From the NCBI GenBank assembly GCA_964577255.1, contig CAZNYM010000006.1:1-64000 (forward strand): a stretch of 64,000 nucleotides of DNA. Reading direction: 5' to 3'. The notes under the pieces are model-generated. The model was given only the letters and a program-made list of their open reading frames with translations, was not told where the DNA came from and ran no database searches. Positions 1 to 7,751 of the stretch are shown in pieces. Within the stretch, counting starts at the first letter, position 1, and each line of letters opens with the position of its first letter. Origin of the DNA: Micavibrio_C sp964577255 (GTDB lineage Bacteria > Pseudomonadota > Alphaproteobacteria > Micavibrionales > Micavibrionaceae). The position numbers and the translations under genes were made by a program.

Positions 1-53
1 AGGATCAGGGCCTGGAGAACTTCCTCCAGCTCAATTCCGAAGGCGAAGGCTAG
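1..53 (+). CDS. bfr: Bacterioferritin, C-terminal end (partial)
   Basis: Only the last 16 codons are in the window (frame starting at base 3, stop TAG at 51-53). The visible tail, GLENFLQLNSEGEG, resembles the end of E. coli bacterioferritin (GLQNYLQAQIREEG), the haem-containing 24-mer that stores iron. The identification rests on this short tail and on the neighbouring Bfd gene, whose product is the electron donor that releases iron from bacterioferritin. The start lies outside the window. Confidence 0.6.
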   Translation, partial: DQGLENFLQLNSEGEG

Positions 54-110
54 GCCGCTGCCGCCGTCTTCAATCACCCAGCTCATCCCTATCCGGGAGG
101 AGTTTTATTT

Positions 111-164
111 ATGTCAAAAATGCAGCCATTCCTGTGGATACCTGTATCTCTGTATTGCAAATGA
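111..164 (+). CDS. Possible 17-residue ORF with strong ribosome site
   Basis: A very good Shine-Dalgarno run (GGGAGGAG, 95-102) stands 8 bases before an ATG that opens a 17-codon frame, MSKMQPFLWIPVSLYCK. It lies between bfr and bfd and ends inside the Fur-like box. It could be a leader peptide read from bfr transcripts or the remnant of a decayed gene. Only the ribosome site supports it. Confidence 0.25.
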   Translation: MSKMQPFLWIPVSLYCK

Positions 165-175
165 TTATCATCTAC
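157..175. promoter_or_regulatory. Fur-like box upstream of bfd
   Basis: GCAAATGATTATCATCTAC matches 13 of 19 positions of the classical Fur consensus (GATAATGATAATCATTATC). Its core, ATGAT-T-ATCAT at 161-171, is a perfect inverted repeat. It ends about 40 bases before the bfd start codon, a position suited to repression by iron-loaded Fur, which is the usual control of bfd. Confidence 0.6.
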
Positions 176-216
176 ATTACCCTGAACGTAGTCGCTCTCA
201 TTAGCTGGGTTTTCCC

Positions 217-477
217 GTGTATATCTGTAACTGCAATCCCTTCACTGATAAGGATGTCAAAGAGGCCCTGGGAGCCTGTCCCGGCAAGGCCAAGGTGGCG
301 GCCATATACAAGACCTGCAGCGGCGGAGCAAAACCGAACTGCTGTTCCTGCATGGAAGAGCTTAAGGGAATGGTGCGTGAGCACAATAATGGCCTGAACG
401 TCGCCGCGCTGGGTGACCAGGTTTCCCACGCCGGGAAGCGGACCGGAAAACACAAAGTCTCTGTTGAACAACCCTGA
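217..477 (+). CDS. bfd: Bacterioferritin-associated ferredoxin (Bfd)
   Basis: An 86-residue protein with a GTG start; the opening MYICNC is typical of Bfd and an in-frame TAG at 202-204 excludes a longer protein. Bfd carries a [2Fe-2S] cluster and reduces the ferric core of bacterioferritin so that iron can be mobilised in the cytosol. The expected ligands are visible as a CxC pair (Cys4, Cys6) and a CxxC pair (Cys42, Cys45). Additional cysteines at 21, 34 and 43 are not part of the usual set. The last 30 residues form a hydrophilic tail beyond the BFD fold. No clear Shine-Dalgarno precedes the start. It follows bfr, while many genomes have the order bfd-bfr, and a Fur-like box stands upstream. 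Confidence 0.85.
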   Translation: MYICNCNPFTDKDVKEALGACPGKAKVAAIYKTCSGGAKPNCCSCMEELKGMVREHNNGLNVAALGDQVSHAGKRTGKHKVSVEQP

Positions 478-566
478 AATCCCCTTGCGGCCGCCTTGAA
501 TTGGCCACAGCCCCATGGCATCCATGGAGCATGGATTTTCCAACATCTTGCAAGGAACCTTTGGCG

Positions 567-1286
567 ATGATGAAAAAACTTTCACTTTTGCTCTGGAGCG
601 TAGCGATCATGGGCTTGACCACCACCGCGCAGGCCGCCGATGAAGCCGCGGCCAAAAACCCCGACAACATGCTGCACATGCAGCTCAAGGACGGCACCGT
701 CACCATCGAAATGATGCCTGATGTCGCCCCCCTGCACGTCGAACGCATCAAAATGCTGACCAAGGAAGGCTTCTATGACGGCGTGGTATTCCACCGCGTC
801 ATCGACGGCTTCATGGCCCAGACGGGCGACCCGACCGGTACCGGCCGCGGCGGCTCGAGCTACCCCGACCTGAAAGCCGAATTCAGCAACACGCCTTACA
901 AGCGCGGCACCATCGGCATGGCCCGCACCATGAACCCCGACAGCGCCAATTCGCAGTTCTTCATCTGCTTTACCGATGACGGCTGCAGCTTCCTGACGGG
1001 TCAATACACCGTCTGGGGCCAGGTGTCTGAGGGCATGGAGCTGGTCGACAAGATCGCGCGCGGCGAGCCGCCCGCTACCCCGGATAAGATCGTGAAAATG
1101 TCGCTGGCCAACGAAGCCATTGCCTCCGCCGCCACGGCGGCCGGCGGCGCGCCCGCGATGATGGAGCCAGCACCGGCCGAAACGGCCGCCGCTCCTGAAG
1201 CGGCTCCGGCAGAGGAAGCTGCGCCGGAAGCAGCCAAGCCCGCCGAGGAGCACAAGGACGAACATCCGGCCGAAGGCGCCCACTAG
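567..1286 (+). CDS. Periplasmic cyclophilin-type peptidyl-prolyl isomerase
   Basis: A 239-residue secreted cyclophilin that isomerises Xaa-Pro bonds during folding in the periplasm. Residues 1-24 are a signal peptide (cleavage after AQAA). The cyclophilin domain runs from about residue 33 to 180 and contains the catalytic arginine in FHRVIDGFM, then QTGD and the NSQFFICF segment. The last 50 residues are Ala/Pro/Glu-rich with a His-containing end, probably unstructured. Start chosen at 567 (ATGATG) because AAGGA lies 10 bases upstream and the signal peptide begins there; a longer frame back to 501 has no ribosome site. A strong terminator follows. Confidence 0.9.
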   Translation: MMKKLSLLLWSVAIMGLTTTAQAADEAAAKNPDNMLHMQLKDGTVTIEMMPDVAPLHVERIKMLTKEGFYDGVVFHRVIDGFMAQTGDPTGTGRGGSSYPDLKAEFSNTPYKRGTIGMARTMNPDSANSQFFICFTDDGCSFLTGQYTVWGQVSEGMELVDKIARGEPPATPDKIVKMSLANEAIASAATAAGGAPAMMEPAPAETAAAPEAAPAEEAAPEAAKPAEEHKDEHPAEGAH

Positions 1287-1305
1287 AATTTCCTCCAGCC
1301 ACCTT

Positions 1306-1332
1306 AAAACCGCCCCTTCGGGGGCGGTTTTT
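1306..1332 (+). terminator. Rho-independent terminator after the cyclophilin gene
   Basis: An 11-bp perfect stem, AAAACCGCCCC pairing with GGGGCGGTTTT around a TTCG tetraloop, followed by T residues. It lies 20 bases beyond the cyclophilin stop codon. Confidence 0.92.
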
Positions 1333-1385
1333 GTTGGGAGCGTCTTTGTGGTCTGCTAGAATTCTGGCGCGCTGAAAGGATCGAC

Positions 1386-3029
1386 ATGAGCAACAAGGAA
1401 TGGTGGCGCGGCGCCGTGATGCTGCAGATATATCCCCGCAGCTACGCCGATAGCAACGGCGACGGCGTGGGCGATTTCAAGGGCATTACCGGCAAGCTTG
1501 ATTACATCGCCGCGCTGGGTGTCGACGGCGTATGGCTGTCTCCCTTCTTCAAATCGCCGATGAAGGATTTCGGTTACGACGTTTCCGATTACGAGGATGT
1601 CGATCCCCTGTTCGGAACGCTGGCCGATTTCGACGAGATGCTGGCCGAAGCACACAAGCGCAACCTCAAGGTCATCATCGACCAGGTCTACAATCACTGT
1701 TCCGACCAGCATCCCTGGTTCAAGGAAAGTCGCCAAAGCCGCGACAATCCCAAAGCCGAATGGTTCATCTGGCGCGACCCCAAAGCAGACGGCACGCCGC
1801 CCAACAACTGGCAGTCGGTGTTCGGCGGCCCGGCCTGGAGCTTCGACATGCGCCGGGGCCAGTATTACCTGCACAGCTTTTTGCCCGAGCAGCCCGACCT
1901 GAACCTGCGCAATGCCACGGTAGTGCAAGCGATCCTGGATACGGGCCGCTTCTGGCTCGCGCGCGGCGTGGATGGTTTTCGCCTCGACACCATCTGCCAC
2001 TTCATGAAAGACGATCAATTCCGCGACAACCCGCCCGACCCCAAGCCCGTGGTGCAGCAGTTCAGTTCGCTCTATCCCGCCCCCTATTTTATGCAGGACC
2101 ATATCCGCGACAAATCGCTGCCTGAAAACCTCGATTTCTGCAAAAAAATCCGCGCCCTCACGGACGAATATCCCGACCGCATGACGCTCGGGGAGATCAG
2201 CGACGACAAGGAAGGTGTCGCCATGTGCGCCCGCTACACTTCGGGCGGCGACACTCTGCACACCGCCTATAACTTCCATCTGCTCGGCATCACCAAGCCT
2301 TCCGCCGGCGCGATCCGCGATGCGGTCGTGGAATTCGAAAAACAGCCGGGCGACGGCTGGGTGTCGTGGGCCTTCGCCAATCACGACAGCGTGCGCACGG
2401 CCAGCCGCCTTTTGCCCCGCGGCAAGGATGGCGCCTATACCCACGATCCGCGTCTTTCGCGCCTGGTTCTAGCGATAGTCTGCACCCTGCGCGGCACTGC
2501 CTTTTTGTATCAGGGCGAAGAGCTGGGCCTGCCCGAGGCCACCATCCCCTTCGATAAAATCCAGGACCCGTGGGGCAAATATCTGTGGCCCGCATGGCAG
2601 GGCCGCGACGGCTGCCGCACGCCCATGCCCTGGCGCGACGAGAAGAACAAAGCCGGTTTCACCACGGGCGAGCCCTGGCTGCCGGTTCCGGACGAGCATG
2701 CGCGCCTGGCGGTCGCGGCGCAGGAGAAAGATTCTGCCTCGACCTTATCGTTCAGCCGCGCGCTGCTGCAGTGGCGCCGGGAAAATCCCGTCCTGAAGAC
2801 TGGCGGGATCGTTTTTCATGAAACGGGAAATGATCTGCTTCTGGCCTACAGCCGCCAGGAAGGCGATAAAAAGATCCTGTGCGCGTTCAACCTGGGCGAA
2901 AAGCCGCTGACACTGGCGGCAAAATGCCGCGACGGCGCTTCGTCGCTGGCTTTCGCCGGTCAGGCGGGCACGGCGTCAAGCGGCAAGATACAATTGCCCG
3001 CTTACGGATTCTTTTTCGGAGAAGAATAA
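1386..3029 (+). CDS. GH13 alpha-glucosidase / oligo-1,6-glucosidase family enzyme
   Basis: A 547-residue cytosolic glycoside hydrolase of family 13 that should cleave alpha-glucosidic bonds in maltose-, isomaltose- or sucrose-type sugars. The (beta/alpha)8 barrel begins at once with the YPRSYADSNGDGVGD block (a calcium or substrate loop). Region I includes the DQVYNH segment (His104). The catalytic triad is visible: nucleophile Asp201 in GVDGFRLD, acid/base Glu270 in TLGEISDD and Asp334 in FANHDSVR. The C-terminal 90 residues form the usual beta-sandwich. There is no signal peptide. AAAGGA lies 5 bases before the ATG. It stands alone, so the exact substrate cannot be read from context. Confidence 0.9.
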   Translation: MSNKEWWRGAVMLQIYPRSYADSNGDGVGDFKGITGKLDYIAALGVDGVWLSPFFKSPMKDFGYDVSDYEDVDPLFGTLADFDEMLAEAHKRNLKVIIDQVYNHCSDQHPWFKESRQSRDNPKAEWFIWRDPKADGTPPNNWQSVFGGPAWSFDMRRGQYYLHSFLPEQPDLNLRNATVVQAILDTGRFWLARGVDGFRLDTICHFMKDDQFRDNPPDPKPVVQQFSSLYPAPYFMQDHIRDKSLPENLDFCKKIRALTDEYPDRMTLGEISDDKEGVAMCARYTSGGDTLHTAYNFHLLGITKPSAGAIRDAVVEFEKQPGDGWVSWAFANHDSVRTASRLLPRGKDGAYTHDPRLSRLVLAIVCTLRGTAFLYQGEELGLPEATIPFDKIQDPWGKYLWPAWQGRDGCRTPMPWRDEKNKAGFTTGEPWLPVPDEHARLAVAAQEKDSASTLSFSRALLQWRRENPVLKTGGIVFHETGNDLLLAYSRQEGDKKILCAFNLGEKPLTLAAKCRDGASSLAFAGQAGTASSGKIQLPAYGFFFGEE

Positions 3030-3036
3030 AACGGGT

Positions 3037-3675
3037 TCAGCCGGCGGCCTTTAACGCCGCGCGTTCCGCCGGGGAGAGCTTCAGGCGCCCCGCCAGGCCG
3101 GTGATCTTGGCGATGATCTTTTCCATTTTGGCGGCGTCGCGCAGCGGATCGGTGGTTTCGATGCGCACCGCGCCGTTGGTTTCATCGAACAGATACATGG
3201 CGGCAGCGCTGTTCATGGTCATGAGCGCGTGCAGCGCCTCGAGCCGGTCACGGGTCAGATAGGCCTTCATCGCCGCGCCGTCGCGCGTCTTGATGATGCG
3301 GTTCTTGTCCCATTCGGGGAAATCGATCACTGCAGTCTCGCTGAAATTGAGGCCCGCCACCATCGGCGCGAAGCTCATCGCCGCCACCAGCCCCCCGGTC
3401 GGCAGCCCTTCGCCCAGCTCGAATTCGAGCACGGTGACGTAACGCTGGCCGCGCCCGTCGGGCGTCGGCTGGCGCTGGGAATAAATGGCGGTGCGGTAAC
3501 CCGCGACCACCCCCTGCAGAGTGGGAGAATCCATGAACTTCCCGGGCGTGTATTCAAGCGCGGCTTTTTTGGCGTAAGCCTGCCAGGCCTTTTTCTGCTG
3601 CATCAGAATCTGCAGCGACCAGGTGAAAACGCCCAGGATGAAAACGCTGACCACCAGCCAAAGCAGGAACCACAT
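3037..3675 (-). CDS. Membrane-anchored protein of unknown function
   Basis: A 212-residue protein with one N-terminal transmembrane helix (residues 2-24) followed by a short Gln/Lys-rich linker and a soluble domain of about 170 residues. I do not recognise the family. The middle contains an alternating beta-type segment (VTVLEFELGEGLPTGG) and the C-terminus is a Lys/Ala-rich helix. The gene converges on the GH13 gene with 7 bases between stops. Membrane orientation suggests a periplasmic or cytosolic domain tethered to the inner membrane; no catalytic motif is visible. Confidence 0.8.
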   Translation of the reverse strand: MWFLLWLVVSVFILGVFTWSLQILMQQKKAWQAYAKKAALEYTPGKFMDSPTLQGVVAGYRTAIYSQRQPTPDGRGQRYVTVLEFELGEGLPTGGLVAAMSFAPMVAGLNFSETAVIDFPEWDKNRIIKTRDGAAMKAYLTRDRLEALHALMTMNSAAAMYLFDETNGAVRIETTDPLRDAAKMEKIIAKITGLAGRLKLSPAERAALKAAG

Positions 3676-3745
3676 GAAGAATCAAAACCTCTGCAAGACG
3701 ACGCTTACCGGACTCTAGACAGATGATCCCCGCGCGGCAACGGCT

Positions 3746-3967
3746 TTATCTGCGCCGCGCCAGGCTTTCACCCAGCTCGCTGTCGGTGAGCGCGATCAGG
3801 CGCTGCAGCGTCTGCCGGACCGGCGGGCCCGCCACGCCGGGCGTTTCGCACAGATGTAAAAGCGCCTGCATGTGCGCCAGATGCTGGCGGCAGCGCTCGA
3901 GCGCCAGCCGGTCTATCAGCTGCCGGTCGGGCCCTGACGGACCCCGGCTATTTTGGATGACTGTCAT
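3746..3967 (-). CDS. Small helical protein of unknown function
   Basis: A 73-residue, arginine- and leucine-rich protein, apparently all helix, with two cysteines. A purine-rich GGGGAAATT directly precedes the ATG. No family recognised. An overlapping plus-strand frame of similar length exists but has a less protein-like composition and no ribosome site. The gene lies between two minus-strand genes and could belong to the same transcription direction. Confidence 0.5.
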   Translation of the reverse strand: MTVIQNSRGPSGPDRQLIDRLALERCRQHLAHMQALLHLCETPGVAGPPVRQTLQRLIALTDSELGESLARRR

Positions 3968-4080
3968 AATTTCCCCACAGAATCAATAAGTTGGCCCCAC
4001 CCAACATCATTCTATTTTTCATAGAAGTGGGAAATTAATACAACTGTTGCTTGTTTGCAACAAAAATCTGGGCGGAAAAA

Positions 4081-5283
4081 CTATGCCGCCCGGCGTCCCT
4101 CGGCGGCCCTGAGGCCTTCATGGGCGATCAGCCCGGCGATGGTGGCGGTGTCCTCCTGCTTTTCATCCGCCTTGCGGAAGATTTCGAGCAGGGTGTGATG
4201 GATCCGCCCGGCGCGCTCCATCACTTTGCCGTGGCGCGGGAAAGTCGAGGGGTGCGGGTTGCTCATCCACAGATACTGGATGCCGGCCGCGATGACGCCG
4301 CCGGCGTTGGCGACGAAATCGGGCGCGTAGAGGATGCCCGCCTTGCGCAGCGACTCGGCGTGACGGGGAAGCTTCAGCTGGTTGTTGGCGCAGCCGGCGA
4401 CGATCTTGACCCCGGCGCGCGTGAGCGAGCCGATCGAACCTTCGTCGATGTCGCCGCCCAGGGCGCAGGGCACGTAGATGTCGGCCGAAGCCGTCATAAT
4501 GTCCTTATCGGGCGGCAGCAGCGCCTCGAGCCCATAGTCGGAAACGATCTGGGCGCGGCGGCGGTCGTCGATATCGGCAATCACCAGCCTGGCACCCTCC
4601 TCGGTCAGGTGGCGGCACAGGAGCTGCGCCACATGGCCGTAACCCTTGACCGTGAGCGTCAGGCCGCGCAGTGTGTCGAGATCGAGCTCGTACTTCACCG
4701 CCGCCTTGATCGCCTGGAAGGTGCCGAAAGCGGTGTAGGGCGAAGGATCGGCAGCTGGGATCTCGTGCGTCTTGATGTCGGCGGGCAGATGCTCGCCGTA
4801 AAGCGAAGCAAGCGGCAGGCCGCAGACGTAATCGGTCTGGCCCTTGATCAGCAGCATGTGATTGACGTCGGTGCCGACATCCTCGGCGGTGACGTAGCGC
4901 CCGTCGAGGAACTGCACCGCCTGGCCGATGGCGCGCAGCATGGCGGGGGTGGGCTGGCGCGTGCCGGCGGGGCCCATGATCACGGTCTTGCCGCCGCCCA
5001 GCGGCAGATCGGCCGCGGAATTTTTATAGGTCATGCCTTCGGACAGGCGCAGCACGTCGTCGATCGCCTCGCTTTCGTCGCGGTAGCGCGACCAGTAGCG
5101 GCAGCCGCCCAGGGCCGGGCCGCGCTGGGTGCTGTGAACCGCGATGAAGGCCTTGAGCCCGATGTCGGGATCAGCGACATGCACGACTTCCTCGTGACCC
5201 TGAAAAGCAGGACTGGGACGGAAACGCTGCTCGCCCGTGCGACCGGCAAGGGCTTCGGTGATGTTTTCAATGCTCAAGGACAC
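4081..5283 (-). CDS. Leucine dehydrogenase-like (Glu/Leu/Phe/Val dehydrogenase) enzyme
   Basis: A 400-residue NAD-dependent amino-acid dehydrogenase that interconverts a branched-chain or aromatic amino acid and its 2-oxo acid with ammonia. The substrate domain shows GPALGGCRYW, then Lys87 in MTYKNS and the catalytic Lys99 in PLGGGKTVI. A Rossmann domain follows with VKGYGHVAQLL, where the second glycine-to-alanine change is normal in leucine dehydrogenases. The GTG start at 5283 is chosen because AGGAGG stands 7 bases upstream; the frame continues to 5400 but without a ribosome site and with an atypical sequence. Leu versus Phe versus Val specificity cannot be decided here. Confidence 0.88.
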   Translation of the reverse strand: MSLSIENITEALAGRTGEQRFRPSPAFQGHEEVVHVADPDIGLKAFIAVHSTQRGPALGGCRYWSRYRDESEAIDDVLRLSEGMTYKNSAADLPLGGGKTVIMGPAGTRQPTPAMLRAIGQAVQFLDGRYVTAEDVGTDVNHMLLIKGQTDYVCGLPLASLYGEHLPADIKTHEIPAADPSPYTAFGTFQAIKAAVKYELDLDTLRGLTLTVKGYGHVAQLLCRHLTEEGARLVIADIDDRRRAQIVSDYGLEALLPPDKDIMTASADIYVPCALGGDIDEGSIGSLTRAGVKIVAGCANNQLKLPRHAESLRKAGILYAPDFVANAGGVIAAGIQYLWMSNPHPSTFPRHGKVMERAGRIHHTLLEIFRKADEKQEDTATIAGLIAHEGLRAAEGRRAA

Positions 5284-5514
5284 GGTCAAACCTCCTGATC
5301 CGAATAGTCTTTCTTTTAGAAGTATCACTGTGTGCGGCGCATGATTAAGCGGAAAAGATTTTTTCGCGCGCAAAAAGCACGAAAGAAACGCGCAGCGCAA
5401 AGCGGCGGGAAGAAAATTTCGGGAAGCGCTGACAAATTGGCGGCGACGGTAAAATCGGGACTATGTTTGTATGTTTTCATCCACAGGCATGTATGCCGGC
5501 CACCAGACTCAGGA

Positions 5515-5555
5515 TTGACAATCATTCTCATTTGAAACTAGTAATCATTCTCATT
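5515..5555. promoter_or_regulatory. Promoter with two Fur-like direct repeats
   Basis: The 13-mer AATCATTCTCATT occurs exactly twice, at 5520-5532 and 5543-5555, a spacing of 23 bases. It resembles the half of iron boxes bound by Fur. A consensus -35 (TTGACA, 5515-5520) abuts the first copy and a poor -10 (TAGTAA, 5539-5544) touches the second, so a bound repressor would cover the promoter. The downstream gene starts 43 bases after the second copy. The rest of the 5284-5598 interval shows no gene I can support. Confidence 0.6.
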
Positions 5556-5598
5556 CTTCGGGCGTCCGCCCAAGTTTCAACGCTACATGGAGTATCTT

Positions 5599-5823
5599 AT
5601 GGTTATTGATTTCGATACGCTCAGCCCTTACCAGGCTCCGGCCGTTCTTATGAAGGAAAGCGCTTTCCCCGATACGCGCCAGCATTTTTCAGAAGTCGTA
5701 ACCGCCCTGCGCGAGAAACCTGTCGTCGTTCCCTGCGGCTGCTGCGGCCCCACCCAGCCCCCGGCCGCGCGCGAACCCGACATCGCTTTCGCCGCCAGCG
5801 AAGTGCGCCCTTTTCATCCCTGA
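5599..5823 (+). CDS. Small CGCC-motif protein, probably iron-regulated
   Basis: A 74-residue protein with no recognised family. The first 45 residues look folded (MVIDFDTLSPYQAP, then a helix), followed by VVVPCGCCGPTQ, a three-cysteine cluster that could bind metal or an iron-sulfur group, and a disordered tail. The ATG at 5599 is preferred over the one at 5587 because GGAG lies 6 bases before it; the longer form would add MEYL. The tandem Fur-like repeats just upstream suggest expression under iron limitation. It is not HemP, whose sequence pattern is absent. Function unknown. Confidence 0.6.
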   Translation: MVIDFDTLSPYQAPAVLMKESAFPDTRQHFSEVVTALREKPVVVPCGCCGPTQPPAAREPDIAFAASEVRPFHP

Positions 5824-5903
5824 GCATAGCCGCACGTGACCCCTTTTCCGTGCGCGGGCGCTGTTGTAGCCTTTCCGCATTGGGAACAGCTTTGGGGATT
5901 CGC

Positions 5904-6422
5904 GTGATCAGGACAATCATACTGTCTTTCTGTCTGGCGGTTTTAACGGCGACGGCGACGCAGGCCGCCGACATCGTTTCGGATGGCATCGCCCGCCCCA
6001 CGGATGTCGAGCTGACCTGCACGGAGCTGACGCGCGAGGTCAACCACCTGGGCAATATCATCAGCGGCGCGCGCGACCAGCAGGACGATGCCGCCATCAC
6101 CAATACCGGCGTGGGCGTGGTGAAGACCGTGGGCGCGTACGCCATCGGCACCATGGCCGGCGCTTTGGGAATCCTGGCGGCGGCCAAGCTGGTCGACCGC
6201 GCCACCGACAGCGGTTCCGAGCGCGCCGAAGCGCAGGAGGACGCAGCCGAGCAGCGTCAGAGCCGCCTGGCCGCCATCTTCGAGACCAAGGGCTGCGAGG
6301 GTGATCTGGTGCTGGCAAGCCAAACCAGGGCCATGAAGAGAGAGGTGGAGCCGCAGGACATCGAGCCCGCCGCCGGCGCAACCCCTCCCCCAGCGGCCAA
6401 ACGCCAGCGCTTCAACGACTGA
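5904..6422 (+). CDS. Secreted protein of unknown function with a glycine-rich hydrophobic segment
   Basis: A 172-residue exported protein. The GTG start at 5904 is preceded by GGGG and gives a clean signal peptide (MIRTIILSFCLAVLTA, cleavage after TQAA). A short helical region with a CTELT segment is followed by a hydrophobic Gly/Ala stretch (VKTVGAYAIGTMAGALGILAA) that may insert in a membrane, then a charged helix and a Pro-rich tail. A similar plan (cysteines, Gly-rich helix) is seen in the convergent gene next door. Its stop TGA abuts the stop of that gene in a TGATCA palindrome. No known family. Confidence 0.75.
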   Translation: MIRTIILSFCLAVLTATATQAADIVSDGIARPTDVELTCTELTREVNHLGNIISGARDQQDDAAITNTGVGVVKTVGAYAIGTMAGALGILAAAKLVDRATDSGSERAEAQEDAAEQRQSRLAAIFETKGCEGDLVLASQTRAMKREVEPQDIEPAAGATPPPAAKRQRFND

Positions 6423-6764
6423 TCACGCCGGCCCGCGCCGTGCCGTGACCTTGTTCAGCACATAACCCGCCGCCGCAAGCCCGCCCATCACATAGCCAAG
6501 GACGCGATAGGTCATCTGCGCACGCTGACACGATTCGAGCGTGCGCCCCAGCCGAACCTCGGGCGCCAGACAAAGGGCGGGATCGGTTTGCTGGTGAAAG
6601 ACTTCGACCGCCCGCACCAGCGTGTCCATGCAGGCCGGGCCGCAATCGGCGCCCGCCTGCGCGATGTGGGACGCCAGCGCCGGATCGGCCGCCAGCGCGG
6701 CCACGGGTGCCGTCAGGGCAAGCACCGCCGCCGCGGCCATGAAGGTACGCTTCAGGGATGACAT
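6423..6764 (-). CDS. Small exported protein with C-terminal membrane helix
   Basis: A 113-residue protein with a signal peptide (cleavage near ALAAD, residue 26), a cysteine-bearing helical middle (four Cys: CGPAC, LCLAP and SCQRA) and a hydrophobic Gly-rich helix near the end (YRVLGYVMGGLAAAGYVLN). The design parallels the convergent neighbour at 5904-6422, so both may act together at the envelope. The four cysteines could form two disulfides in the periplasm. Family not recognised. Confidence 0.75.
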   Translation of the reverse strand: MSSLKRTFMAAAAVLALTAPVAALAADPALASHIAQAGADCGPACMDTLVRAVEVFHQQTDPALCLAPEVRLGRTLESCQRAQMTYRVLGYVMGGLAAAGYVLNKVTARRGPA

Positions 6765-6981
6765 GATGCCTCCGCTTCTGTTTTATTTTCTGTTGTGTTT
6801 AATTCTGGAAGTATAAAAAACTTACACGAAAAGTATTTTTGAGTCCATCATTTTTCGTATGATTAATACATATTTATTTTCCCTTAACACGCTGACCCGG
6901 TTTTAAAAATCAGTTTTTAAAAATGAAGAACGCCGCTGTGACAACAGCGGTAAAAACGGGAATGAGTTTTTTTGCGAAAGG
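6765..6981. other. AT-rich intergenic region
   Basis: This non-coding stretch, read upstream from the minus-strand gene at 6423-6764, is strikingly AT-rich compared with its surroundings. It holds an inverted pair, ACGAAAA and TTTTCGT, about 18 bases apart, two TTTTAAAAAT repeats, and a small hairpin at 6933-6950 (CCGCTGT-GACA-ACAGCGG) without a clear T run. It presumably contains the promoter for 6423-6764. No open frame of interest is seen. Confidence 0.4.
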
Positions 6982-7025
6982 AAAAAAGGCCCGCACAGGG
7001 GAGCAACCCCTCTGCGAGCCCTTTT
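6982..7025. terminator. Long bidirectional terminator hairpin
   Basis: An A6 run leads into a long imperfect stem (GGCCCGCACAGGGG pairing with CCCCTCTGCGAGCC around AGCAA) that ends in CTTTT. Three mismatches interrupt about 18 paired positions. It is 36 bases beyond the stop codon of the minus-strand gene at 7062-7529, and the A and T runs on both sides allow use from either direction. Confidence 0.8.
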
Positions 7026-7061
7026 CCGGAGGCAATTCCTGGAGCGTCGCGGGTGCTTACA

Positions 7062-7529
7062 TCACATTAAGGTGATGTTGGCCCGGTCGTCGCGGCCCAG
7101 GTCTTTCCACTGGGAGGCATACTGCGCCGCCGACTCCGGCAACGAAGCCGGGTTGATCGCCACGGTTTGCGGCTGATCGGCGCTTTCTTCCTCCTCTGCT
7201 TGCGGAACGTGATCGACGTCGCGTTGCGGTTTCATGCCGCGGGCAATATGCGCGATTTCGGTCAAAAGGTTTTCAGCATGGCGCACCAGCGATTCGGCTT
7301 TGCCGGTATCCACGCCGTCCGCGATCTTGGCGTCCTGCGCGTCCACTCTTTTCTCGAGCGAGAAAATCGCGTCACTGAAATACGCTGTCTGTTTGCGGAC
7401 GATTTCGAAACCGGCGCGCAGCCGCTCGAAACCAACCCCCAGCACCAGCGCGGATCCAATCGCGGTAATGGCCGAGAACACGGCGAATGCCAGTGCCACG
7501 ACCAGATAAGTTTCAGCTTCAATACTCAT
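7062..7529 (-). CDS. Single-span membrane protein with coiled coil
   Basis: A 155-residue protein with one N-terminal transmembrane helix (residues 8-30) followed by a long charged helix, probably coiled coil (about 35-100), and an acidic Gln-rich tail ending in SQWKDLGRDDRANITLM. The ATG at 7529 is chosen because GGTGGTG precedes it and the upstream extension to 7622 reads like non-coding sequence. The architecture recalls small membrane scaffold proteins, but no family is recognised. Confidence 0.75.
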   Translation of the reverse strand: MSIEAETYLVVALAFAVFSAITAIGSALVLGVGFERLRAGFEIVRKQTAYFSDAIFSLEKRVDAQDAKIADGVDTGKAESLVRHAENLLTEIAHIARGMKPQRDVDHVPQAEEEESADQPQTVAINPASLPESAAQYASQWKDLGRDDRANITLM

Positions 7530-7751
7530 AATACACCACCCTATTGTCCAGGAATGCGTTGCATGGTTAAGACAATACAGGCATCGGGAAAAGCCTTGGG
7601 CGGGCCCGGCGGGCCATGGCATGCAAGCTGTTCTCGATGTCTATATATCTCCATGCTACACGCACAGAGTTAAGACGCGTTTACTTTTGCCCGGAATAAG
7701 GCTCAAAATTAGATCGGTTTTTACGCGAATTTACAGGGAGCCGGGAGACGG

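Noticed and set aside
4045..4062. Hairpin TGTTGC-TTGTTT-GCAACA near the end of the leucine-dehydrogenase-like gene as a terminator
   Set aside because: The stem is only 6 bp and AT-rich, and the minus strand after it has no T run.
4051..5298. A 415-codon plus-strand frame opposite the leucine-dehydrogenase-like gene
   Set aside because: Antisense shadow of an enzyme with clear catalytic motifs and an AGGAGG ribosome site.
5332..5535. A 67-codon basic ORF upstream of the Fur-like doublet
   Set aside because: No ribosome site, ends in the Fur-like repeats, and lies in the upstream region of the leucine-dehydrogenase-like gene; probably chance.
6933..6950. Hairpin CCGCTGT-GACA-ACAGCGG as a terminator or small RNA
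   Set aside because: No T run follows in either direction close to the stem and no promoter-terminator pair is convincing.
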